A stretch of 64,000 nt of DNA from Nocardioidaceae bacterium (lineage in GTDB: Bacteria > Actinomycetota > Actinomycetes > Propionibacteriales > Nocardioidaceae). Under the pieces are notes generated by a model. It had not been told where the DNA came from. It saw only the letters and a program-made list of their open reading frames with translations, and ran no database searches. Location: positions 62,001-126,000 of the forward strand of contig JAURVT010000001.1 in NCBI GenBank assembly GCA_030655315.1, written 5' to 3'. Numbering within the stretch: position 1 is the first letter of the stretch; each line of letters starts with the position of its first letter. Positions 33,823 to 42,375 of this stretch are shown here, one piece after another. A program made the position numbers and the translations under genes.

Positions 33823-34248
33823 TCAGGAGTCGAGCACCAGCGTGAACGGCCCGTCGTTGACGAGCTCGACGGCCATCATCGCGCCGAACACCCCCTGCTC
33901 GACGTGCGCGCCGAGCGCGCGCAGGTGCGTGCAGAACGCCTCGTACAGCGGCTCGGACACCGGCCCCGGCGCGGCCGCCGACCACGACGGACGTCGCCCC
34001 TTGCGGGTGTCGGCGTAGAGCGTGAACTGGCTGACCACCAGCACCGGCGCCCCCACGTCCGACGCGGACACCTCGCCGTCGAGGATCCGCAGCCTCCAGA
34101 TCTTCGCGGCCAGCGCGGACGCGTCGGCATCGGTGTCGTCGTGCGTCACCCCGAGCAGCACCAGCAGCCCCGGCCCGTCGATCGCGCCCACCACCTCGCC
34201 CTCGACGCTGACGCTCGCACGGGTGACTCGCTGGACGACGGCTCTCAC
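33823..34248 (-). CDS. dtd: D-aminoacyl-tRNA deacylase
   Basis: 141 residues, the full length of Dtd. It opens with [21 protein letters not shown] and contains the active-site signatures [24 protein letters not shown] (SQFTL) and [21 protein letters not shown] (the Gly-cisPro-type NDGP motif). It hydrolyses D-amino acids from tRNA. The GTG start follows a TAGCCT -10 box by 6 nt, so the transcript is leaderless. It is divergent from the nitrobindin-like gene. Confidence 0.95.
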   Translation of the reverse strand: MRAVVQRVTRASVSVEGEVVGAIDGPGLLVLLGVTHDDTDADASALAAKIWRLRILDGEVSASDVGAPVLVVSQFTLYADTRKGRRPSWSAAAPGPVSEPLYEAFCTHLRALGAHVEQGVFGAMMAVELVNDGPFTLVLDS

Positions 34249-34254
34249 GGCCCC

Positions 34255-34260
34255 AGGCTA
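34255..34260 (-). promoter_or_regulatory. -10 box (TAGCCT) of the leaderless dtd promoter
   Basis: TAGCCT, 6 nt, then the dtd GTG on the minus strand. Confidence 0.55.
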
Positions 34261-34293
34261 GAAGCCCTGCGCCGTCGCGCGCCCGGCGGTTCC

Positions 34294-34299
34294 TAGACT
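34294..34299 (+). promoter_or_regulatory. -10 box (TAGACT) of the leaderless nitrobindin-like gene
   Basis: TAGACT, 6 nt, then ATG 34306. Confidence 0.55.
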
Positions 34300-34305
34300 G
34301 AGGTC

Positions 34306-34800
34306 ATGGCCTTCGAGATCCCGTCCGACCTGCACAAGGACCTCATCCCGCTCGCGTTCCTGCTGGGCACCTGGCACGGCGACGGGCACGGCGCGTACCC
34401 CACGATCGACGACTACACGTTCGAGGAGGACGTGGCGTTCGCCCACGACGGGCGCGCCTTCCTCCACTACTTCAGCCGGCAGTGGGTCACCGACGCGGCC
34501 GGTGAGCGCGTCGCGCCCGGCGACCTCGAGACCGGGTTCCTGCGCGTGGTGGAGGACGGCGTGGTCGAGCTGGTGCTCGCGCAGCAGTCCGGGTACGCCC
34601 AGATCTGGTACGGCACGATCGCCGGGCCGCGCCTCACCCTCACCACCGACGTCAGCGTCCGGACGGGCTCGGCCGTCGAGCTGACGGCCGCGCAGCGGAT
34701 GTACGGCCTGGTCGACGGTGACCTGATGTACGCCTACGACGTCGCCGCCGACGGCAAGGAGATGCAGTCGCGCACCTGGGCCCAGCTCAAGCGGCTCTGA
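34306..34800 (+). CDS. Nitrobindin/FABP-like beta-barrel protein (DUF1794, Rv0813c type)
   Basis: 164 residues. It has the family opening PLAFLLGTWHGDGHGAYPTIDDYTFEEDVAF, a central ETGFLRVVEDGVVELVLAQQSG, and ends with EMQSRTWAQLKRL. DUF1794 proteins form ten-stranded barrels; heme-binding nitrobindins use a His near the C-terminus in a QxxHLxxxL context. Here Arg156 occupies that place, so heme ligation in the usual way looks unlikely. The gene lies near ygfZ and the sulfur genes, as Rv0813c does in Mycobacterium. The ligand is unknown. Confidence 0.85.
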   Translation: MAFEIPSDLHKDLIPLAFLLGTWHGDGHGAYPTIDDYTFEEDVAFAHDGRAFLHYFSRQWVTDAAGERVAPGDLETGFLRVVEDGVVELVLAQQSGYAQIWYGTIAGPRLTLTTDVSVRTGSAVELTAAQRMYGLVDGDLMYAYDVAADGKEMQSRTWAQLKRL

Positions 34801-34853
34801 CGCCGAGCGGGCCGTCGCGGAAGGATCCACCCACCACGAGAGTTGGACCAGGT

Positions 34854-35816
34854 ATGAGCAGCCCCCTGTTGAACCTCCCGGGCGCCGTCGAGGCCGACGC
34901 GCCGGACTCCGGCGTCGCCTTCCACTACGGGGGCATCTCGTCCGAGCAGCGCCGACTGGTGGCCGCGGCCGACGGTGGCCCGTCGACGTTCGTCGACCTC
35001 TCGCACCGCGACGTCGTCACCGTGACGGGCCCCGACCGTCTGACCTGGCTCCACTCGCTCACCACCCAGCACCTGGAGGGCCTGCCGCCGCACGTCCTCA
35101 CCGAGGCGCTGATCCTCTCTCCGCAGGGGCGCGTCGAGCACGCGTTCGCGGGCTACGACGACGGCACGACGTTCTGGGCCCACACCGAGCCCGGCCACGG
35201 CGCCCCGCTCGTCGCCTGGCTCGACCGGATGCGCTTCATGATGCGCGCCGAGGTCGCCCTCGTCACCGACGACTGGGCCGTCGTCGGTCGCCCCGGCCTC
35301 ACCTGGGACCTCGTCCCGCGCGCCGAGCTCGCCGACCTGCCCGCCACCGACGGCGACCCCGTCGGCCTGTGGGCGTGGGAGGCGCTGCGCGTCGAGGCCG
35401 GCCAGCCCCGCCTGGGCCTCGACACCGACGAGAAGACCATCCCCAACGAGGTCGGCTGGGTGTCGTCGGACGAGCGTCCGTCGGCCGTCCACCTCGACAA
35501 GGGCTGCTACCGCGGCCAGGAGACGGTCGCCCGCGTCCACACCCTCGGCCGCCCGCCGCGCCGCCTCGTCCTGCTGCACGTCGACGGCTCGGCCGAGCAC
35601 CTCCCCACCCACGGCGCGGACGTCACCCTCGACGGCCGCACCGTCGGGTTCGTCGGCTCCAGCGCCCGCCACCACGAGCTCGGCCCCATCGCCCTGGCCG
35701 TGGTCAAGCGCTCGGTGCCCGTCGACGCCGACCTCCTCGCCGACGGCGTCGCCGCCGCGCAGGAGGTGCTCGTCGACCCCGAGGTGGGGCTGCACGTGCG
35801 GCCCGTCCTGCGCTGA
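34854..35816 (+). CDS. ygfZ: YgfZ/GcvT-type folate-binding iron-sulfur assembly protein
   Basis: 320 residues. The GcvT-like fold carries FVDLSHRDVVTVTGPDRLTWLHSLTTQHL at the start and the diagnostic loop VHLDKGCYRGQETVARVHTLGRPPRRLVLL (K-G-C-Y-x-G-Q-E) near residue 220. The single Cys in that motif is essential in the family. YgfZ proteins bind tetrahydrofolate and help maintain [4Fe-4S] enzymes. The gene may be co-transcribed with the preceding nitrobindin-like gene (53-bp gap). Confidence 0.92.
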   Translation: MSSPLLNLPGAVEADAPDSGVAFHYGGISSEQRRLVAAADGGPSTFVDLSHRDVVTVTGPDRLTWLHSLTTQHLEGLPPHVLTEALILSPQGRVEHAFAGYDDGTTFWAHTEPGHGAPLVAWLDRMRFMMRAEVALVTDDWAVVGRPGLTWDLVPRAELADLPATDGDPVGLWAWEALRVEAGQPRLGLDTDEKTIPNEVGWVSSDERPSAVHLDKGCYRGQETVARVHTLGRPPRRLVLLHVDGSAEHLPTHGADVTLDGRTVGFVGSSARHHELGPIALAVVKRSVPVDADLLADGVAAAQEVLVDPEVGLHVRPVLR

Positions 35817-35817
35817 G

Positions 35818-36708
35818 TCAGCCGGTGCGGCCGGGCAGCAAGCGCTTCTTGGTCGACACCGCGTAGTTGAACAGCTGGGTGGCGAACTTCGAGATCGCGA
35901 ACCGCACGATGTAGAGGTGGCGGTTGCCGACGTCGAAGTGCTGGGCGATGAAGGCGTGGTGCTTGTTGAGGAAGCGCCAGTTGTTCTTGATCACCCACTT
36001 GGTGCGGGTGAAGCCGATCGTCGCGTGCACGCCGCCGCGGTCGTGCTCGATGATGAAGTTGAAGCACGTGGCGTGGGGGCAGGACGCGAGAACGTAGCCG
36101 GCCTCCTGGGCACTGAACTGGAAGTCGGTCTCCTCGCGCCAGAAGTTGACCTTGTACTGCTCGTCGAACCCGACCTTCTGGAACACCTCGGTCCGGCCGA
36201 GCATGGGTGCGGCGATGATCGGGAGCACCGTGTCGTCGGCGAGGCGGACGCCGGTCTCGACCTCGACCAGGCGGCGGTCGACCATCGGCACCGTCAGCTG
36301 GTCGACGCGGGCGATCGCCTCGTCGGCGGTCTCGCGGTCGTAGCGGAAGATGTTGCGCCCGCACATGACGTCGGCCTCGGACGCCTCGAGGTGGGCGAGC
36401 AGAGTGGCGAAGAAGCCGGGCGTCAGCTCGAGGTCGTCCTCGGCGACGAACGTGTACGCGCTGGTGGCCGCGTTGACGCCGCGGTTCTTGGTGAACGGGA
36501 TGCCGCGGTTGGGGCCGTTGTCGAGCACCACGAGTCGCGGCTCGTCGTGCGCGAGGTCGGCGAGGAAGGCCTGGGTGCCGTCGGTGCTGCCGTCGACGAC
36601 GACCACCACCTCGCGCACCTCGGGCTGGGAGAAGAACGTGGGCAGGACCTGCTGGAGGTACCGCAGCCGGTCCTTGGTCGGGATGACGACCGAGACGCAG
36701 GGGGTCAC
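35818..36708 (-). CDS. Family 2 glycosyltransferase
   Basis: 296 residues with a GT-A fold. It shows CVSVVIPTKDRLRYLQQVLPTFFSQP, VVVVDGSTDGTQAFL, the NRGIPFTKNRGVNAATSAYTFVAEDDLELTPGF stretch (with EDD where DxD is usual), and an acceptor region with FWREETDFQFSAQEAGYVL. The GTG start overlaps the manC stop by GTGA, so it is part of manA-manC-GT and may use GDP-mannose or another sugar made by this locus. The acceptor is unknown. Confidence 0.87.
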   Translation of the reverse strand: MTPCVSVVIPTKDRLRYLQQVLPTFFSQPEVREVVVVVDGSTDGTQAFLADLAHDEPRLVVLDNGPNRGIPFTKNRGVNAATSAYTFVAEDDLELTPGFFATLLAHLEASEADVMCGRNIFRYDRETADEAIARVDQLTVPMVDRRLVEVETGVRLADDTVLPIIAAPMLGRTEVFQKVGFDEQYKVNFWREETDFQFSAQEAGYVLASCPHATCFNFIIEHDRGGVHATIGFTRTKWVIKNNWRFLNKHHAFIAQHFDVGNRHLYIVRFAISKFATQLFNYAVSTKKRLLPGRTG

Positions 36709-37814
36709 GGGGTGGCCTTCGGCTCGGGGGCGGGGGTCTTGGCGGCCTCAGCCGCCTGCTTGACGGCCTGGGCGTGCGCGAGCGTCGTCACGAGCACCGC
36801 GTCGGGGGTGTCGACGACGACGGCGTCGCTCAGCCCGACGACGGCGACGCGTCGGCCGGTCGTGCTGATGACGAGGCCGTCGGAGCCGACGTCGATGACG
36901 CGGCCCGCGTCGCCGAGGACGCGCAGGGTGCCCTCGGCGCCGAGGAGGCCGGCGAGCGACGCGTAGTCGCCCACGTCGTCCCAGCCGAACGTGCCGGGGA
37001 CGGTGGCGATGCCGCCGGCGGCGGCCACCGGCTCGGCGATGGCGTGGTCGATCGCGATCTTGGTGAGGGTGGGCCAGACCCGGGCGAGCACCTCGTCCTG
37101 GGTGGGGGAGCCCCACGCGTCGGCGATCTCGGCGATCCCCTCGGCGAGGCGCGGCTGCTGCTCACCGAGGTGCTCCAGCAGCACGTCGGCGCGGCTGACG
37201 AACATGCCGGCGTTCCAGGTGAAGCGTCCGGTCGCGAGGTAATCCGCGGCGGTGCCGGCGTCGGGCTTCTCGACGAACCGCGCGACGGCGCGCCCGTCGG
37301 GGGCGCCGCTCACGTCGAGCGCGTCGCCGGCCTCGACGTAGCCGAAGGCCACCGAGGGCTCCGTGGGCGCGATGCCGATGGTGCAGACCCAGCCGTCGCG
37401 CGCGAGCGCCGCGGCCTGGGTGACGGCGTCGTCGAACGCGGCGGCATCGGTGATGACGTGGTCGGCGGCGAAGGAGGCGACGACGGCGTCGGGGTGCTCG
37501 CGGGCGACGAGGGCCGCGGCGAGGCCGATGGCGGGCATCGAGTCGCGCGGCGACGGCTCGCGGACCACCTGCCCGGCCGCGAGCTCGGGCAGCTGGGCCT
37601 GCACCTTGTCGCCGTGGACGGCGCCGGTGACGACGTGGATCCCCTCGGCGCCGACGAGCGGCACGAGACGGTCGTAGGTCTGCTGCAGCAGCGTCCGGCC
37701 CGCCCCGGTGAGGTCCAGCAGGAACTTGGGGTGGTCGGCGGTCGACAGCGGCCACAGCCGCGTGCCCGCGCCACCGGCCGGGATGATCGCGTGGAGTCCC
37801 TCGACGCGGCTCAT
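36705..37814 (-). CDS. manC: Mannose-1-phosphate guanylyltransferase
   Basis: 369 residues. The nucleotidyl-transferase signature is GLHAIIPAGGAGTRLWPLSTADHPKFLLDL. VVREPSPRDSMPAIGLAAALV, SFAADHVITD, EKPDAGTAADYL and TFTWNAGMFV-like motifs (FTWNAGMFVSRADVLLEHL) are also present, then GTFGWDDVGDYASLAGLL. It makes GDP-mannose from mannose-1-phosphate and GTP. It lacks the fused isomerase domain of type II enzymes, and a separate manA gene overlaps upstream (ATGA). GDP-mannose would feed gmd at 59811. Confidence 0.93.
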   Translation of the reverse strand: MSRVEGLHAIIPAGGAGTRLWPLSTADHPKFLLDLTGAGRTLLQQTYDRLVPLVGAEGIHVVTGAVHGDKVQAQLPELAAGQVVREPSPRDSMPAIGLAAALVAREHPDAVVASFAADHVITDAAAFDDAVTQAAALARDGWVCTIGIAPTEPSVAFGYVEAGDALDVSGAPDGRAVARFVEKPDAGTAADYLATGRFTWNAGMFVSRADVLLEHLGEQQPRLAEGIAEIADAWGSPTQDEVLARVWPTLTKIAIDHAIAEPVAAAGGIATVPGTFGWDDVGDYASLAGLLGAEGTLRVLGDAGRVIDVGSDGLVISTTGRRVAVVGLSDAVVVDTPDAVLVTTLAHAQAVKQAAEAAKTPAPEPKATP

Positions 37815-39049
37815 GCGGGCGTCCGTCCGATCGCGAGGCGCCCGGTGCCGCGCACCTCGACACCGACCTCGGTGCCGTCGACGAAGACCGCGTCGCCGCG
37901 GTGCAGCTGCGCCTTGCCGTCGGCGGTGACGAGGTCGACCGAGCCCACCAGGCAGACGGCGATCTGCGGCGCCTGCGGCAGCGTCAGCGGGTGCGGGCCC
38001 ACCTCGTGCACGGCGAGCTCGAACTCGTCGACCGGCGGACGGAACACCCGGGTGCCGTCCTCGTCGACGGCCGGCGCCAGCGTGGGCGGCGGCACCGGCG
38101 TGAACGCGGTGATCTCGAGCAGCTCCTCGACGTCGACGTGCTTGGGCGTGAGCCCCGCCCGCAGCACGTTGTCGGACGACGCCATGATCTCGACGCCGAA
38201 GCCGGACGTGTACGCGTGCACGACGCCGGCGTCGATGAACATCGCCTCGCCGGGCGCGAGCACCACGTGGTTGAGCAGCAGCGTGACGAGCACGCCGGGG
38301 TCGTCGGGGTACTGGTCGATGAGCGGGCCGAGCGCGGCGTACACGCGGATCGACTCGCGCTGCACCTCGTCGGCGGCGACGGTGGCCGGACGCAGGCGCG
38401 GGGTGGGGCGGTGCGACGTCGACTCGGCCATCGCGGCGGCCACCTGCACCTCCTGCATCCGCCCGGCGAGGTCGGGGCCGTGCATCGCGAGGATCCAGGT
38501 GACGGTCTCGTGCAGGGTGCCGGCCGCGTCGTCGGTCTGCTCCAGGCGCGTCGCGAGCTCGTCGAGCCAGGCCACGCCGAGGCCGCGCAGGATCGCCGCG
38601 GTCTTGGTGACGTCGCGGAACCCGGCCATCCCCTCGAAGCGGGTGAGCGCGTAGATCATCTCTGGCTTGTGCGACTCGTCCTGGTAGCTGCGCTCGGGCG
38701 CGGTGATGTCGATGCCGGCGGCGTCCTGCTCGGCGAACCGGCGGCGCGCGCGCTCGGTGGTCGGGTGCACCTGCAGCGACAGCGGCTCGGCGGCCGCCAG
38801 CAGCTTCATCAGGAACGGCAGCCGGTCGCCGCGGCCGGACACCACGGGCCCGAGGAACGTGGCGGCGTCGGCGGCGATCGCCTCGTGCAGCGGACGGGCG
38901 TCGTCCAGGACGGACGGGGCGCCGGGGTGGGCGCCCAGCCACATCTCGGCGACCTTGTCGCCACCGAAGTCGAGGCCGCACATGCGCGCGATGTGCGTGC
39001 GGGACCCCCACGCGTACTTGCGCACCGGGTTGTCGAGCCGACGAAGCAT
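37811..39049 (-). CDS. manA: Mannose-6-phosphate isomerase, class I
   Basis: 412 residues. It begins MLRRLDNPVRKYAWGSRTHIARMCG. The zinc site appears in AAEPLSLQVHPTTERARRRF (Gln/His) and YQDESHKPEMIYALTRFEGMAGF (Glu/His), followed by VVLAPGEAMFIDAGVVHAYTSGFGVEIMASSDNVLRAGLTPKHVDV. It interconverts fructose-6-P and mannose-6-P, the entry to GDP-mannose. GGAGG precedes the ATG. It is the first gene of manA-manC-GT2. Confidence 0.94.
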   Translation of the reverse strand: MLRRLDNPVRKYAWGSRTHIARMCGLDFGGDKVAEMWLGAHPGAPSVLDDARPLHEAIAADAATFLGPVVSGRGDRLPFLMKLLAAAEPLSLQVHPTTERARRRFAEQDAAGIDITAPERSYQDESHKPEMIYALTRFEGMAGFRDVTKTAAILRGLGVAWLDELATRLEQTDDAAGTLHETVTWILAMHGPDLAGRMQEVQVAAAMAESTSHRPTPRLRPATVAADEVQRESIRVYAALGPLIDQYPDDPGVLVTLLLNHVVLAPGEAMFIDAGVVHAYTSGFGVEIMASSDNVLRAGLTPKHVDVEELLEITAFTPVPPPTLAPAVDEDGTRVFRPPVDEFELAVHEVGPHPLTLPQAPQIAVCLVGSVDLVTADGKAQLHRGDAVFVDGTEVGVEVRGTGRLAIGRTPA

Positions 39050-39096
39050 CGACGGCCTCCTTCTCGGGTTGGTGCGGCCGGACGGGCCGCTGCGGT

Positions 39097-39705
39097 TCAG
39101 CCTACGGACGAGGTGGCCCGCGGGACGGGCCTTGCACGGGACGGCCGTGCGGGACCGACGAGCCGGTAGCCGGCGACGACGGCGAGCGCCACGACGTACA
39201 CGGGGTAGGACACGGCGACGTCGGTGGACGACAGCGGCCACAGCAGCGGCAGCCCCGACCCCGTGCCGAGGTCGCGCACGAAGTGCAGGCACACCCCGGC
39301 CGCCGCGGCGGCGAGCACAGGACGGGCGCGCACCCACAGGGCCGCGACCACCAGCAGCACCAGGGGCGTGAGCAGCGCGTGCGAGAACGGCCGCGACATC
39401 GACGACGCCGCGACCGCGTCCACGCCGAGGAACAGCGGCACGTGGTCGACGTCGATCAGCGTCGACGCCGCGAGCGCCACGAGCGAGAGCCCGGGGTGGC
39501 GGGCGCACCAGCGCGGCGCGAGCGCCAGCAGCACGACCGCCGTGGTGGCCAGGTGCGCCGGCTCGTCGAGCAGCCCGGTCCACAGGACGTGGAACGGCAC
39601 CTGGCTGCTCACCGCGTCGAGCACCAGGATCACCACGACGAGGGCGAGCGGGAGCCAGGGCAGACCGGCGGCGCGCGTCCACCACTGCTCCAGTGCTCGG
39701 CGCAC
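39097..39705 (-). CDS. YdjM/DUF457-like membrane-bound metal-dependent hydrolase family protein
   Basis: 202 residues from GTG 39705, preceded by ACGGAG. It has five or six hydrophobic helices and the family's hydrophilic motifs: LLDEPAHLATTAVVLL, ASTLIDVDHVPLFLGVD and SRPFSHALLTPLVLLV, then CLHFVRDLGTGSGLPLLWPLS. The conserved His/Asp residues lie at membrane edges and are thought to bind metal. Its role is unknown. Its gene is behind manA-manC but separated by about 50 bp. Confidence 0.78.
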   Translation of the reverse strand: MRRALEQWWTRAAGLPWLPLALVVVILVLDAVSSQVPFHVLWTGLLDEPAHLATTAVVLLALAPRWCARHPGLSLVALAASTLIDVDHVPLFLGVDAVAASSMSRPFSHALLTPLVLLVVAALWVRARPVLAAAAAGVCLHFVRDLGTGSGLPLLWPLSSTDVAVSYPVYVVALAVVAGYRLVGPARPSRARPVPRATSSVG

Positions 39706-39864
39706 GTGGGCTCCGTCCGGTCGGTTGGTCAGGTCCCGGTTGATGCTACGGACGTACCCGCCGGTCACCACCGTCGTCGCGGCGTGATGCTGGGCACGGC
39801 TCCGCCGTCCGCGCCTGTGACGAAGCCCTCGCGTCACCGTCCCCGGTGCGTCGGACCGTCCGCC

Positions 39865-39870
39865 TAGCCT
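39865..39870 (+). promoter_or_regulatory. -10 box (TAGCCT) of the GH26-like lipoprotein gene
   Basis: TAGCCT 43 nt before the GTG start, leaving a leader of about 37 nt with GAGGGGG as ribosome-binding site. Confidence 0.4.
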
Positions 39871-39913
39871 GGGGGACGGCGTCGCCCGGCGCTCCGATCT
39901 GAGGGGGTCCGCC

Positions 39914-40909
39914 GTGCCGCACCGCGCTCTGGTGCCCCTCGCCGCTGCGCTCGTGCTGGTCGTGAGCGCGTGCAGCCTGCCGGGCTCGGGCGACCAGGAC
40001 CGTCCCGCCCGCGCGGCCCGGGCCTGCGTCTACACCGCGCACCACGTGGACCAGGTCGCCAAGGACTCCGAGCTGATGGGCCGCGACTTCAGCTGCGTGC
40101 TCGTCTTCAACGACAACGCGCCCACCTGGCAGGGCGTCGTCGAGCCGTGGTTCACCGTGCACAACGACGAGAACTTCCGCTGGGACCGCTGGGTGCAGCG
40201 CGACCCGTCCCGCACGCTGGTGATCGGGCAGTCCCTGATCCCGGACGAGGCGCCTGTCGACTGGCGGCAGCGAGGCGCTGCCGGCGAGTACGACCACTAC
40301 TTCGCCGACCTCGGCCGCAACCTCGTCGACGCGGGCCTGGGCTCGTCGGTGCTGCGCCTCGCGCACGAGGGCAACGGCGACTGGTTCAAGCACAGCATCG
40401 GCACCACCGAGCAGGACCAGCGCGACTGGGCGACGTACTGGGCGCGCGCCGCACGCGTCCTCGACGCGACCCCTGGCGCCGACTTCACCATGGACCTCAC
40501 CGTGGCCGCCGGCCCTCCCGTCGTGCCGCTCGACCAGTGGTACCCCGGCGACGACGTCGTCGACGTGATCGGCGCCGACTTCTACGACCGCGTGCCCGGT
40601 GACGCCCCGCAGGAGCAGCCCGACCGCTGGACCTACCAGCGCACCCAGCCCGGCGGGCTCGAGAGCGTGCTCGCGTTCGCGCAGCGTCACGACAAGCCCA
40701 TCAGCGTGCCCGAGTGGGGCCTCGCGGCCGCCGACGTGGGCGGGGCGGACGACGACCCCGCCTTCATCCGCAACATGCTGGCCTTCGTCAAGGCCAACGA
40801 CACGATGTACCAGGGCTACTGGAACAAGACCGACACCCCCAGCGACCTGCGCAACAACCCGGACTCGCTGGAGGAGTACCGGGCCCTGATGGGCACCCGT
40901 CCGCGCTAG
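39914..40909 (+). CDS. GH26-like glycoside hydrolase lipoprotein
   Basis: 331 residues. A lipoprotein signal peptide ends in VVSACSLPG (Cys20 anchor). The TIM-barrel domain has SSVLRLAHEGNGDWFKHSIG, matching the GH26 acid/base motif (Glu152), and PISVPEWGLAAAD with the probable nucleophile Glu267. GH26 enzymes cleave beta-1,4-mannans or lichenan. The location beside a flippase and glycosyltransferases suggests a processing lyase/hydrolase of the exported polysaccharide rather than nutrient use. Confidence 0.82.
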   Translation: MPHRALVPLAAALVLVVSACSLPGSGDQDRPARAARACVYTAHHVDQVAKDSELMGRDFSCVLVFNDNAPTWQGVVEPWFTVHNDENFRWDRWVQRDPSRTLVIGQSLIPDEAPVDWRQRGAAGEYDHYFADLGRNLVDAGLGSSVLRLAHEGNGDWFKHSIGTTEQDQRDWATYWARAARVLDATPGADFTMDLTVAAGPPVVPLDQWYPGDDVVDVIGADFYDRVPGDAPQEQPDRWTYQRTQPGGLESVLAFAQRHDKPISVPEWGLAAADVGGADDDPAFIRNMLAFVKANDTMYQGYWNKTDTPSDLRNNPDSLEEYRALMGTRPR

Positions 40910-41094
40910 GGCGGCAGGTGACTCCGGAGTAGGACGCCCGTCCTCCACCATCTGGGCGAGAGGGGTGCGTGAGTCCCGTCGCACCGGGCCTCCAGGGGTG
41001 CAGCGTTCGTCCGCTTCGCCCCTACTGTGAAAGCCATGGCCTCCATCTCCCAGCGGCACGTGTCGAGCCCGTCCGCAGGACGGGCCACCACCGC

Positions 41095-42375
41095 GTGAGC
41101 CGCCTCGCCGAGGTGCGCCGCACCGTCACCGAGAACGTCACCGAGTCGCTGTTCCGCAACGCGTTCTTCCTGACGGCCAGCGCCGCCGTCACGTCGGGCT
41201 TCGGCTTCGTGTTCTGGACGATCTGTGCGCGCCTGTACCCGTCGGCGGAGGTCGGCTACGCGACCGCGCTGATCTCGGCTGCCGGCCTCGTCGCGTCCGT
41301 CGCGAGCCTCGGCCTCACCCGCACCGTGGTGCGCTTCCTGGCCGCCAGCCCGAACCAGAGCGTCACCATCTCGACGATGCTCACCTTCGTCAGCATCACG
41401 AGCATCGTGGTCTCGATCGTGGTGGCCGTGCTGCTGCCCGTGCTGGGCGTGGTGACGCTCGGGCCGGCCGCGTTCGGGCTGTTCGTGCTCGCCGGCTTCA
41501 TCTCCAGCTTCAAGGGGATGATCGACAACGTCTTCATCGCCCGTCGGGCCGCCGACCGCACGTTCATCGAGAACTTCATCGGCGGCGCGAGCCGGGTCGT
41601 CCTGCCGTTCACGCTGATGGGCGCGGGCTCGCTCGGCGTCTTCGGCGCACACGTCGCGTCGCTCGTCGTGTCGTGCCTGGTCGGCATCGTGCTGCTCACG
41701 CGACTCGGCCACGACTGGCGTGCGCGTCCCCGCTTCGGCGACATGAGCGGCAAGTGGCACTTCTCGCTCGGCAGCTACGCGTCCGACCTGATCGGCAACC
41801 TGCCGACGATGCTGCTCCCGCTGATCATCACCGCCCGGCTCGGCGCCAGCGAGGCCGCCTACTGGTACATGGCGATGATGATCGCGACGTTCGTGTTCCT
41901 GGTCTGCCAGTCGGTCAGCCAGTCGCTGCTGGCGGAGGTCTCGAGCGACGAGGCCAACATGGTCGCCCACCTCAAGCGCGCCAGCCGGCTGATCCTGCTC
42001 GGCGTCGGCCCCGTCGTGGTGGTCCTCTACGTCGCGGCGCCGCACATCCTGCTGATCTTCGGCGAGGAGTACCAGCACGCGACGCCCGCGCTGCGGCTGA
42101 TGCTGGCGTCCACGGTGCTGATCGCCACCAACTACGTCACCGGCACCGTGCTCAACATCTACAAGAAGGTCGGCTGGATCGCGATCGTCAACGCGATCAA
42201 CGCCGCCATCGTGCTCGTCGCCGCGGCCACCGTGATGACCGACCTGACCAGCCTGGGCTACATCTGGATCGTCGGCGAGGTCGCCAACGCGTCGCTGTTC
42301 TGCCTCGGCGCGTGGCTCGCGCTGCGCGCCGACCCGACCATCCCGCGCAAGGGCCGCGAGCGTGTCGACGTCTGA
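41095..42375 (+). CDS. Polysaccharide flippase (Wzx/MOP superfamily)
   Basis: 426 residues from GTG 41095, with about 12 membrane helices. FRNAFFLTASAAVTSGFGFVFWTICARLYPSAEVGYATALISAAGL is the typical start of oligosaccharide flippases, with later LGASEAAYWYMAMMIATFVFLVCQSVSQSLLAEVS and ILLIFGEEYQHATPALRLML. Such carriers move lipid-linked repeat units across the membrane. The gene overlaps the GT14 gene by 14 bp. Confidence 0.9.
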   Translation: MSRLAEVRRTVTENVTESLFRNAFFLTASAAVTSGFGFVFWTICARLYPSAEVGYATALISAAGLVASVASLGLTRTVVRFLAASPNQSVTISTMLTFVSITSIVVSIVVAVLLPVLGVVTLGPAAFGLFVLAGFISSFKGMIDNVFIARRAADRTFIENFIGGASRVVLPFTLMGAGSLGVFGAHVASLVVSCLVGIVLLTRLGHDWRARPRFGDMSGKWHFSLGSYASDLIGNLPTMLLPLIITARLGASEAAYWYMAMMIATFVFLVCQSVSQSLLAEVSSDEANMVAHLKRASRLILLGVGPVVVVLYVAAPHILLIFGEEYQHATPALRLMLASTVLIATNYVTGTVLNIYKKVGWIAIVNAINAAIVLVAAATVMTDLTSLGYIWIVGEVANASLFCLGAWLALRADPTIPRKGRERVDV

